Assembly (NCBI GenBank): GCA_028282705.1
Contig: JANQHI010000010.1
Location: forward strand, 1 to 51,813
Reading direction: 5' to 3'
Length of the DNA: 51,813 nt
Source: Prolixibacteraceae bacterium
Lineage (GTDB): Bacteria; Bacteroidota; Bacteroidia; Bacteroidales; Prolixibacteraceae
The notes beneath the pieces are model-generated. The model made no database searches. It saw only the letters and a list, made by a program, of their open reading frames with translations, and had not been told where the DNA came from. This document shows positions 18,236 to 27,000 of this stretch, one piece after another (positions within the stretch are counted from its first letter, which is position 1; the number at the start of each line of letters is the position of its first letter). The position numbers and the translations under genes are program-made.

Positions 18236-18943
18236 TTAATCTCGGGTCACAGCACCCAATCCTTCTATATTTTTATGTACATCAGGGTCTCCTTTGTAAC
18301 GCACCTTCCCTACCCCTTCAATTTTTGCATACAATGTTTCAACTGCATGGACACTGGCTGTACCAATCCCTTCAATTTTCACTTTTACTTCATCAGCTTT
18401 TAACTCAACAGCATCAACATGCCCGGCTCCTGACACTTTAACGTCAAGGCTTTTGGTATAACCTTCCAGGTCAAATAAAACCCCACCTTCACTTATGGTA
18501 GAAACATTGTTAGCTTTCAAGTCCATTTCAATTTTAGCCCCTCCTTCAACATGAACAGTAATATCATCCAGATCAACATAACCTTTTGTTTCAAGCTTGA
18601 CCCCTCCTTCAATATGTATCTTATCCAAGTCTTTAAAAGTTATATATAATGTTACGGGCCTAAAGCTAAACCACTCTTTAGAAATGGTCAGTTTTAGTAG
18701 CTCACCATAGCTGTTTACATCAATCTCATCAAACACATGGCTGTTAGATGATTCAATTTTTAATGAAGGAGCATTACCTTGGGTTAAAATAACTTTATAC
18801 CCTCCTTCTAAATGTATCTTTGTGAAATCTTCAACTTCATATGTTTTTGTATCCCATTCATTATGGGCATTGGCTACATATGACAACTGAACAATAAAAA
18901 AACCTATAAGAAATCCAATGGAAGCAAATTTTAGAAGTTTCAT
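18236..18943 (-). CDS. DUF2807 (GIN-domain) exported protein
   Basis: A 235-residue protein with an N-terminal signal or anchor (LLKFASIGFLIGFFIVQLSYVANA) followed by a repetitive beta-solenoid-like region typical of the DUF2807 'putative auto-transporter adhesin head' family. Short repeats such as KIHLEGGYKVILTQG, KIHIEGGVKLETKG, TVHVEGGAKIEMD and VKIEGIGTASVHA recur about every 20-25 residues with conserved EGG/EG-G turns. The family is abundant in Bacteroidota and lacks a demonstrated function; despite the family name no autotransporter barrel is present here. It is transcribed alone, convergent with the arcC-arcB operon. Confidence 0.85.
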   Translation of the reverse strand: MKLLKFASIGFLIGFFIVQLSYVANAHNEWDTKTYEVEDFTKIHLEGGYKVILTQGNAPSLKIESSNSHVFDEIDVNSYGELLKLTISKEWFSFRPVTLYITFKDLDKIHIEGGVKLETKGYVDLDDITVHVEGGAKIEMDLKANNVSTISEGGVLFDLEGYTKSLDVKVSGAGHVDAVELKADEVKVKIEGIGTASVHAVETLYAKIEGVGKVRYKGDPDVHKNIEGLGAVTRD

Positions 18944-19072
18944 GGCTATACAATTAAATTATACTTCCAAAAGTAAAGGATGAGGCAAGCAAATAGTTAA
19001 CTATTTCGATAAACAACAGATATTAGTAGACAAATAAAGGTAGATAGAGAAGTTCCTGATAATCCACTTCCT

Positions 19073-19696
19073 TTACAATTCTTTGGCAGGTTGGGCTGTA
19101 ATTAATTTCCTTGCATAAAAAGCCCCATAAAATAATAAAGAGTAAAGGATTACTGCTAGAGCTATATCCATTACCTGGATGCTTTTCATTTGAAAAAACA
19201 AGCTCCCTGCATAAACCAGGGATGCTAAAGCCATTAATAAAATAAGGTTTAGGTTTGACAGTTTTTGCTTTATCATCAATTGGTATGCATTGAAAACCCA
19301 GGTTCCTCCCAGCAAGATCAAAATAATAGGTTCAAACATGCCACCTTGCACTATTTCAACCACACCATAAATAAGCGGGATCAAGCCAGCCAACAAAAGT
19401 CCCCTCCCAATACTCCTGATAATTTTTTTCCTGACCTGAGGCTGCCCTACTGGGGGGAATAACTTGTTGGGCATTGGTCCTACCTTAAATTTTTCATCAA
19501 ATAAATCCTGTTCAGATAGTATTAACCCACGTTCAATGGCTTCTTCAATTGCCAATTTTGAAGCAACTTCATTGTAGTGATCCCTCTTTTTCAAAATTTC
19601 CAGGACCTCTTTATCACTGTAATTCCCTAATTCTATTTTGAATTTTTCTACAAACTCTTTATCCTCAAAATAACCAACCATTAACCTGTTATTCAT
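19073..19696 (-). CDS. Uncharacterised membrane protein with a soluble N-terminal region
   Basis: A 207-residue protein from the ATG at 19696; a GTG 12 bp further upstream is in frame but less likely. Residues 1-90 are soluble and helical, including GNYSDKEVLEILKKRDHY and LAIEEAIERGLI, a pattern seen in Bacteroidota membrane hypotheticals in which an 'opening' helix pair precedes membrane segments. Four hydrophobic segments follow (LLLAGLIPLIYGVVEIV, IILILLGGTWVFNAYQL, LILLMALASLVYAGSLF, ALAVILYSLLFYGAFYA). No enzymatic motif is visible and I cannot assign a function. It lies 76 bp downstream of the 545-residue exported protein, so it could be co-transcribed with it. Confidence 0.7.
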   Translation of the reverse strand: MNNRLMVGYFEDKEFVEKFKIELGNYSDKEVLEILKKRDHYNEVASKLAIEEAIERGLILSEQDLFDEKFKVGPMPNKLFPPVGQPQVRKKIIRSIGRGLLLAGLIPLIYGVVEIVQGGMFEPIILILLGGTWVFNAYQLMIKQKLSNLNLILLMALASLVYAGSLFFQMKSIQVMDIALAVILYSLLFYGAFYARKLITAQPAKEL

Positions 19697-19772
19697 TTTA
19701 AGTGGCACAAGTTAATGCATTTCAGCAAACCAGGCAACTTATACCAAAATTTACAAAGCTGCTTGCCACATT

Positions 19773-21410
19773 TTACCTGATCCTAAAACTGATAGGTAAA
19801 ATTATTTGCGTTAAGACAGGTATTCCTTTAAATTTACCAGGTTTTTCAAAAGTTGGAAGTTTTGAAATTACATCCAGTACCAATTTATTATATGACTCGC
19901 TTTCTGATTCCTCAAGCAATCTACAATCACTAACATTTCCATGCATATCCACGTAAAACTCCACTTTAGCACTTATTGTAGAAGCTTTGGTTTGATCTTT
20001 AATTTCTGCATAAAAATGCAACAGCATTCTGGTTTTATCCATGATATACTTATATCCCACAGTATCACCACTTACAATTTCGGGCTTGTTGGATGGGCTT
20101 TGAGGCCGTTCCTGTGGGATCACATTAAACACAGCTAATGTTTTTGTGTTATCTGGGATATTAGCCAGCAGGTTAACAAACCCCTCTGGAAGTATATTTT
20201 TTCCTTTGCCTTCAATAAGATATACCTGTTGCCCTGCTTTTTCCATTTCTTTTACTGCTCTACTCTCTTCAGCAGGATGGTCAATAACTATCCTTTCTGA
20301 ATTGAACAGGCAATAAGTAGCATCAGGCAATGGCCCTCCAGGGTTTTTAAGGTTGCTTAATACCCCTTTGTTTTTATCAATTATCTCGCCACACACTTTC
20401 CCTACATACTTTTCCTTTGACTGCCCGGGTTTGGCAATTACTAACTCATCAATATATTGATGCACCTGGTAATCCATCCAATTCATTTTAAAAGCTTTTG
20501 CCTCTTGAACATCAGGAATTTTCACATACCAGATATATGTATCATTGGTAAGGAAAAAACATTTGGAGCCAGCATTATACTTTGAAATGCGTTTTATGGG
20601 TTGTGGTGGGATATACTTAGCCTTGCTCTTCACCTCATAATCTTTATATTCACCTCCTATGCTAATTGATGCATATTGCTTGCCATTGTATTCAATCATT
20701 GAGACATTTGCATCCCCTGCATCAAGGTTATCAATGCCAGCTTGCTTACTTATACTGGTCTTGTACACCATATTACCTGACTTAATAATAAAATTATCCA
20801 GGCTCAAAACATCCGGGTTCTTTTTTACCCAATCTGCCTTCCCTAAATCTTTTAATGATAAATCATTCAGGCTTGCCAAAGCATTCTCAAGGCTGATAAC
20901 AGAATCATTGAGCGTTTTTAGCTTTTCCTTTTCTTTTTTTTGTGCTGACTGCAATGCTAAAATCTCCAATAAATTTTTATCCAGTTCATTCCTTAAATCC
21001 TCTACTCCATGTTTTCTGAAAAGGACATACCTCATGGAATCTTTTATAATCCTGTGTTGTTTTTTCCTGTTTTCATACTGGATAATTGTTTCAGATTCAT
21101 CCTTGGGCAAAAGTAAGTTGCTGTATCCTGACATTTCTTCAGGCAACATTTTTTCAACAGCCTTTTTCAAACCACCCATTTTTTTTCTTTTGGGGGTATT
21201 AATTGAACTAATGCTGTCTATTTTTTCAGATAAAATTGAGCAGGAAAGGGTTAGTGATGGTATCTGGGCTTTTGTTTTCTTCAGCTCCTTTATAATTCTT
21301 TCCTTTTCTTCCCTTAATTCAGGCAATGGTATTTGTTGCGCCATACCCACTGAATAGGCAAATGTTAAAAGTACTAAAAAGCCTTTTTTCAAAAGCAAAT
21401 TCTTTTTCAT
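19773..21410 (-). CDS. Exported coiled-coil protein with a TonB-C-like C-terminus
   Basis: A 545-residue protein with a signal peptide (KGFLVLLTFAYSVGMAQ), two coiled-coil stretches (residues ~30-70 LREEKERIIKELKKTKAQ; ~140-190, rich in Lys/Glu), an unassigned central region and a C-terminal segment (~470-545) that reads like the TonB C-terminal domain: VEFYVDMHGNVSDCRLLEES, VISKLPTFEKPGKFKG and ILPISFRIR. In classical TonB that domain follows a membrane anchor and a Pro-rich spacer; here it follows a cleavable signal and coiled coils, so an energy-transducing role is unlikely. It may instead be a periplasmic binding domain. I do not recognise the whole protein. It may share a transcript with the membrane protein downstream. 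Confidence 0.7.
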   Translation of the reverse strand: MKKNLLLKKGFLVLLTFAYSVGMAQQIPLPELREEKERIIKELKKTKAQIPSLTLSCSILSEKIDSISSINTPKRKKMGGLKKAVEKMLPEEMSGYSNLLLPKDESETIIQYENRKKQHRIIKDSMRYVLFRKHGVEDLRNELDKNLLEILALQSAQKKEKEKLKTLNDSVISLENALASLNDLSLKDLGKADWVKKNPDVLSLDNFIIKSGNMVYKTSISKQAGIDNLDAGDANVSMIEYNGKQYASISIGGEYKDYEVKSKAKYIPPQPIKRISKYNAGSKCFFLTNDTYIWYVKIPDVQEAKAFKMNWMDYQVHQYIDELVIAKPGQSKEKYVGKVCGEIIDKNKGVLSNLKNPGGPLPDATYCLFNSERIVIDHPAEESRAVKEMEKAGQQVYLIEGKGKNILPEGFVNLLANIPDNTKTLAVFNVIPQERPQSPSNKPEIVSGDTVGYKYIMDKTRMLLHFYAEIKDQTKASTISAKVEFYVDMHGNVSDCRLLEESESESYNKLVLDVISKLPTFEKPGKFKGIPVLTQIILPISFRIR

Positions 21411-21710
21411 AGAACAAATTTTAAATATCCATTATATTACCATAATTCAGGCTTAGTTCATATAAACACTTATTTAGCAAGTTGCATATAAGTTTGTTTT
21501 AAACCTTCCCTAAATTTACATATTAAAACTAAGAACAAATCATAAGCATTTGATTTTTATAACCCATTATGAAATTGATATTTTTATGCAAAAACCTGCT
21601 TATTAATTTTACCCAGGTTCAAAAAATTCATTTTTATATTATCTACCATACAGGCAAACAATTAGTATTTTTACATTGTTTTAGGCAATGTTAATTTAAA
21701 GCTTTTTATC
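21411..21710. other. Divergent intergenic region, nothing recognised
   Basis: This 300-bp AT-rich region lies between divergent genes and should hold both promoters. A short inverted repeat (ACATTG/CAATGT, around 21674-21692) precedes the dehydrogenase gene. No open reading frame, strong -7 box or RNA gene was recognised. Confidence 0.4.
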
Positions 21711-22865
21711 ATGAATAATTTTGAATATAAAAACCCAGTTAAAATATTGTTTGGGAAAGGAGAAATCTCAAAACTAAAAGATGAGGTCCCTGAGAATGTA
21801 AAAATTATGCTCACCTATGGAGGAGGAAGTATTAAAAAGAATGGTGTTTATGGTCAGGTGATGGAAGCACTTGCTGGATGGGAAATTATTGAGTTTGGGG
21901 GCATTGAGCCAAACCCTCATTATGAAACCTGTATGAAGGCTGTGGAGGTTATAAAACATGAAAATATTGGTTTCCTGCTATCAGTTGGAGGAGGGTCAGT
22001 GTTGGATGCTACAAAATTTATTGCAACAGCAATTTATTTTGAAGGTGATGACCCGTGGGATATCCTGGCAAAAGGAGCTGAGGTAAAAAAAGCCATGCCT
22101 CTGGCTGATGTTATTACACTTCCTGCAACTGGGTCTGAAATGAATGGGAACTCAGTGATAACAAAAGATTCAACAAAAGAAAAAATGGCTTTCTCTTCCC
22201 TGCTGATAATGCCCCAGTTTTCTATCCTTGACCCTGAAACCATTTTCTCGTTACCTGAAAAGCAAGTTGCCAATGGGATTGTAGATGCCTTTGTACATGT
22301 AATTGAGCAATACCTTACTTACCCTGTAAATTCACCTATCCAGAACCGTTTTGCTGAAGGGATTTTATTGACTCTAATTGAAGAAGGGCCTAAATACTTA
22401 AAGAATAGGGATGATTATGATTCAGCTGCAAACTTTATGTGGGCAGCAACCATGGCACTAAATGGGCTGATTGGTGCAGGGGTGCCACAAGACTGGGCTA
22501 CTCATATGATTGGGCATGAACTGACAGCTTTCCATGGAATTGACCATGGGCGCACCCTGGCTATTGTATTACCTGGCATTATGAAAGTAAAAAGTGAGCA
22601 GAAGAAAGAAAAAATCCTTCAATATGGTGAAAGGGTTTGGAACATCTCTGAAGGAGATGATGAGGCAAGGGTACAAAAAGCAATTGATAAAACTGTAGAA
22701 TTCTTTGAATCAGTTGGTGTACCAACAAAACTGAAAGACTATGGTGTGCCTGTTGAAACCACAGTTAAAATTGTAAATCGTTTTGTAGACAGAAGGTTTA
22801 AAATTGGCGAAAACAGGGATATTTGCCCTGCCGAAATACAACTGGTGTTGGAAGATAGGCTTTAG
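21711..22865 (+). CDS. Iron-dependent alcohol dehydrogenase (YqhD/butanol dehydrogenase type)
   Basis: A 384-residue group III metal-dependent alcohol dehydrogenase that would reduce aldehydes with NAD(P)H or oxidise alcohols in the cytoplasm. The N-terminus (NPVKILFGKGEISKL) and nucleotide-binding GGGSVLDATKFIA (~91) are typical. Metal ligands are visible in GIVDAFVHVIEQY (Asp and His around 194-198) and GHELTAFHGIDHGRTLA (His residues around 268-282). The sequence resembles E. coli YqhD and clostridial butanol dehydrogenases, with the PNPHYETCMKAVE segment. The physiological substrate cannot be read from the sequence; detoxification of short aldehydes or fermentation are both possible. It is transcribed alone. 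Confidence 0.9.
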   Translation: MNNFEYKNPVKILFGKGEISKLKDEVPENVKIMLTYGGGSIKKNGVYGQVMEALAGWEIIEFGGIEPNPHYETCMKAVEVIKHENIGFLLSVGGGSVLDATKFIATAIYFEGDDPWDILAKGAEVKKAMPLADVITLPATGSEMNGNSVITKDSTKEKMAFSSLLIMPQFSILDPETIFSLPEKQVANGIVDAFVHVIEQYLTYPVNSPIQNRFAEGILLTLIEEGPKYLKNRDDYDSAANFMWAATMALNGLIGAGVPQDWATHMIGHELTAFHGIDHGRTLAIVLPGIMKVKSEQKKEKILQYGERVWNISEGDDEARVQKAIDKTVEFFESVGVPTKLKDYGVPVETTVKIVNRFVDRRFKIGENRDICPAEIQLVLEDRL

Positions 22866-22959
22866 CTCCTCAGTGGATAGTCACAGTAGGTAGCCTCATT
22901 ATTTAATATCTATGAATGGTAAGCAGATTATTTAAAAAATTTTAAATAAGGTTTGAGTC

Positions 22960-23790
22960 TTACTTTTTCAATTTTACCTGTTTTATATCTTCCTGGATTA
23001 AGGAATTATATGCTGATAAAATGTCAAGGTAGGCTTTATTGGCTGGGTTAAACTGCTGTTTGCTTACCTGCCTCACTGAAAGGACTTTAGGAGAGGTGCC
23101 TGTAAGGAATATTGCTTCATAGTTGTGGATATTTTCTAATAAGACAGGCTCTTCTTTTAATTGATATCCTGAACCTTTGATAATACCTATCACCTTTTCA
23201 CGTGTAATGCCAGATAAAACAGTTGTTGTGGGTGGGGTTGTGATTGTCTCCCCTGAAATAAAAAATACATTTGAACGGCTACCTTCCCTTATGCAGCCTT
23301 TTGAGTCAACCAAAAAAACCTCATACAGGTTGTTTTGTTTGATCATCTCATTTGCTTTCCCCCTAACATCTTGCTGAACTGTTTTTATGGTTGGGGTTTT
23401 CCTTTCTACACTGAGGATACCTACTGATACCCCATTCCTGTAATCTTCATCTTTTGGGTAATTAAAAGGGATAAAAAAGAACTGCCACAAAAGCTTTCCA
23501 TCATTAAAACAAAATAACAGTTTTATATTACCCTCCTTTATTTTATTAGCTTCTATTAATTTACCAATATCATTGGTAATCAATTGATTTTGTGGAGCAG
23601 GGATTTCTTCATAGTTTTTAATTGAATATTGGAACCTTGTTAAATGGGCATCCAGGAACAATGGAGCCCTATCAATCACTCTAATTACTTCATATAAAAG
23701 CACCCCATCTTTAAATGCTGATTCGTTTAATTTTGACACAGGGAATAGTTCACCATTCCCAACAAAATAATTGCCACTATATCTTTCCAT
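22960..23790 (-). CDS. Class IV PLP aminotransferase (BCAT/DAAT/ADC-lyase fold)
   Basis: A 276-residue fold-type IV pyridoxal-phosphate enzyme. The PLP lysine is probably in QDVRGKANEMIKQNN (~146); the conserved Glu and phosphate-binding residues are in EGSRSNVFFI, and the LSGITREKVI and FLTGTSPKVLSV motifs complete the active site. The family includes branched-chain and D-amino-acid aminotransferases and 4-amino-4-deoxychorismate lyase (PabC). The short length and lack of clear substrate marks prevent choosing; pabC-like or an ilvE-like role are both possible. The gene starts only 18 bp from the end of a MITE-like element (23808-23974), so its promoter may lie in the element or have been displaced by it. 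Confidence 0.85.
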   Translation of the reverse strand: MERYSGNYFVGNGELFPVSKLNESAFKDGVLLYEVIRVIDRAPLFLDAHLTRFQYSIKNYEEIPAPQNQLITNDIGKLIEANKIKEGNIKLLFCFNDGKLLWQFFFIPFNYPKDEDYRNGVSVGILSVERKTPTIKTVQQDVRGKANEMIKQNNLYEVFLVDSKGCIREGSRSNVFFISGETITTPPTTTVLSGITREKVIGIIKGSGYQLKEEPVLLENIHNYEAIFLTGTSPKVLSVRQVSKQQFNPANKAYLDILSAYNSLIQEDIKQVKLKK

Positions 23791-23807
23791 CAGATGATTT
23801 TATTATT

Positions 23808-23974
23808 GAAGCTGTCAAAAACTAAATTGAAAAACTACAAGCAACATCTTGATCTCATTGGACTTCAGCTAATTTTTCTTCCATCCCGAGTTTCGGGATG
23901 GGAAAAAAATGGAGCTTCGCCACTGATAATCAATATGTCACTCTCGAAATTCCCCTTTAACTTTAAACAACTTC
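23808..23974 (+). repeat. MITE-like dispersed element, copy 2 (changed central hairpin)
   Basis: A 167-bp copy with left inverted repeat GAAGCTGTCAAAAACTAAA and right end TTTAACTTTAAACAACTTC. It is 3 bp longer than copy 3 because the central hairpin is different: CCATCCCGA-GTT-TCGGGATGG replaces CATAGC...GCTATG, both arms changing together. The flanking body is otherwise highly similar to the other copies. It sits 18 bp upstream of the aminotransferase start and 35 bp from the terminator of the 1290-residue protein gene. No target-site duplication was obvious by eye. Confidence 0.85.
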
Positions 23975-24008
23975 ATGGCTTAAAATTAGTAAAACTGTTT
24001 GAGCAAAA

Positions 24009-24042
24009 ACAAAAAGCAGGAGTTCATTTACCCCTGCTTTTA
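24009..24042 (-). terminator. Terminator of the 1290-residue T9SS protein gene
   Basis: On the minus strand an AAAAGCAGG/CCTGCTTTTT stem with a ~12-base loop is followed by TTTTTGTTTTT. It starts about 28 bases after the stop codon at 24070. Confidence 0.85.
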
Positions 24043-24069
24043 TAAAATCTTTACCTATGGTTTAATGTA

Positions 24070-27000
24070 TTATTTTTTATCCAGGATCAACTTTTTAGTA
24101 ATTTCAGAATCATCAGTTTTTATCCTGACAAAATACATCCCACTACTATTTCCTGACATATCAAACCTAATTAATTCACCATATTGATATTCTTTATGGA
24201 AGACCATTTCTCCTGCACTGCTGTAAACTAATACTTGCACCCCTGAGAAATTATTATTTTCAACCTCAAGGTTAACCTGCCCATTTGTTGGGTTAGGATA
24301 TAGGTTAACTTCAAAAACATTAGCCAGGTCTTCTACATCAGTGATCACACTACTATTTAGCCAAATCGTGAAATTTATATCACCCACTTCAGGTGTTTCT
24401 TCAGTTAATTCAACAATCACAGTAGTATCTTGTGTATAGAATTGTACATTTACAATGACCTCATAAGACTTAACTTCTAACCCAGTAAACTTGTAAAGCC
24501 CATCATCATCAGTGTATACTGTATCAACATTTGCAGAACCTGATTTCAGGATCATTTGCACTTCTGGGGCAGGCTCCCCAGTTTCCTCTTCAGATGATAA
24601 GGTCACTGATTTATTTGGAGGGCTACCTGTTCTGGTAATTACTTTTCCTGATATAGAATAAACTTGCGAAACACTTATTTTGAATACATCAAAAGCAATT
24701 TCCCCATCACCATCAGTAGCAATTACAGTTACATAGGTATCTCCCAAATGATCTTTGGTTTCAGGGTTGATAATTAAGAAAGATTGTGTGGTTGCATCAA
24801 AAGATATCCAGCTTGGAACATTGCTACCATCAAGCAAAGTAGCTGAATATGTTAGTTCATCTCCCTGGTCTGGGTCACTGAATACACCTTCCAGGTTGAT
24901 TATTTCAGTCTCATGTAAATCCATTGCCACATCAGCTAATGGTTGTGCAACTTCTGGCGGGTCATTCACAGGTGTTACAGTAACAAATACAGTATCATTT
25001 GAACAAGCTGACCCGGGAATACCCGAATCACACACTGAAACAACGATCATGTCATTTCCATTGAAATTCTCAACTGGATTATAAGTATAATTCCCATCAG
25101 CAGTAACAGTAAAAGTACCATGAGAAGGGCTTACAACTAAAGTTGAAGAAGCTATAAGGCCTGTTCCATCTGGATCACTGTCTCCTTCATTGGTTATGTC
25201 ACCACTTGCATCACTATCTTCCAATATTTCTACATACTCATTATCTAAAACTGGAGGGTCATTAACAGGGTTAATAGTAATAAACAGTGTATCATTAGCA
25301 CAACTACTTATTGGAGAATCCTGGTCGCAAACACTTAGCACAGCCATATCCTCTCCATTGTAGTTTGGCTCAGGAATGTAGGTATATGCCCCTGTTGAAT
25401 TAATATCCAATGTACCATGTGATGGTTCCAATACCCAGGCAGTAGCTTTAAGCGAAGTTCCATCTGGGTCATAATCCTTATCATTCACAATATCACCAGT
25501 ACCTGAATTATCTTCATCAACAATCAATGTATCATTTACAATAAATGGTTCATCATTAACAGGGTTTACAGTAATGAAAACTGTATCTAGCCCACATTGG
25601 TTTACAGGAGTCCCTGAATCACAAACAGTTACCACAACCATATCATCTCCAAAGAAGTTTGTATTGGGTGTATAGGTAAAGCTTCCATCTGGATCAATGG
25701 TAAAGGTTCCATTTGAAGGTTCCACGAAAAGTGTATCAGATGAAACTGTCAGGCTATCTCCTTCAATATCTGTATCTGCTGCCGTTAAAACAGTGCCATT
25801 GTATACATCATCTTCATCAAGTACAATATTTTCATTGGCGAGGACAGGTGGGTCATTGATTGGTTTAATTGTTATATAAACCATTGCTGAATCAACAAAA
25901 CCATTATCATCCCATACTTTATATCCAAAGCTATCCATACCACTATAGTTATCTTCAGGAATATAACTTACAGTGCCTGTAAATTCATCAACATCAAGTG
26001 TACCATATTTAGTTGAATCTATTATTATAAGGGTAGAAGGGTCAATATCATCATCACAATCCATATCATTATTAATTGGGTTAATAGCTTTTCCTGTATC
26101 CTCATAAGTAGTCACAGAGTCTGCAACAGATATCAACCCAGTGTAAGTAGTAACTGATTGGATACATCCTGCCTGGTTTCCATCAATATCAGTAACCAAC
26201 CAATTTATGTTTGTAACCCCAGTACCGAAAGTATCCCTGATATCCCCTATACCTGCATCAATGGTTGCCCCTGTTAAGGTATATGAAACTTCAGTTGAGC
26301 TACAATTGTCAGATACAATGGGTGCATCTATAATGAGGACTGTATCACACGATAAATTGTCAGCTTGTACAATAATACCATAAGGGCATGTGATCACAGG
26401 TAAAATAGTATCCCTAACTTCAACATTAGCCTGGCAGGTATCAGTATTTCCACTGTTATCATAAGCAATAATATCAACTACATTTACACCTGTGTCAGCA
26501 CATGTGAATAATGTATCACTGATATAAATTGAATCAATGCTACAATTGTCCAACACAGAACTGATAACAAAGCTTGTATCAATTACCACTTGCCCATTTT
26601 CGTTAAGGTAAACTGTTGTGTCAGTACAGGTTACTACTGGGTTAAGTGTATCTTTAATAAGTATCTCAGCCTGGCATGAATCAACTAAGCCCCAATGATC
26701 CCATACATATAAAGTAACTGTGTCTAAACCTAAATCTTCACAATTGAATTCCCACTTACTAAGCCTCATACTGTCGATCCAGCAATTATCAATACTGCCA
26801 TTATTAATTGAGTCTGTATCCAATAAAGCATAGCCATTTTCATCAAGGTATAAAGTATCAGCCCTGCAAATGGTTGTTGGTGCAATTGTATCACAAACCT
26901 GAACAAATGCTTCAGCAGAATCCATGTTCCCATGAATATCCAGGGCATATGCCCAGCCCTGGTTCAAAGTGTCATCAGGGCAATATATAGTATCCTGACT

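Noticed and set aside
18236-18943. Autotransporter adhesin
   Set aside because: The DUF2807 family name suggests it, but no autotransporter barrel or passenger of suitable size is present.
23794-24045. An 83-codon plus-strand frame across the second dispersed element
   Set aside because: It runs through the element and the terminator, and the same frame is broken by stops in the other copies.
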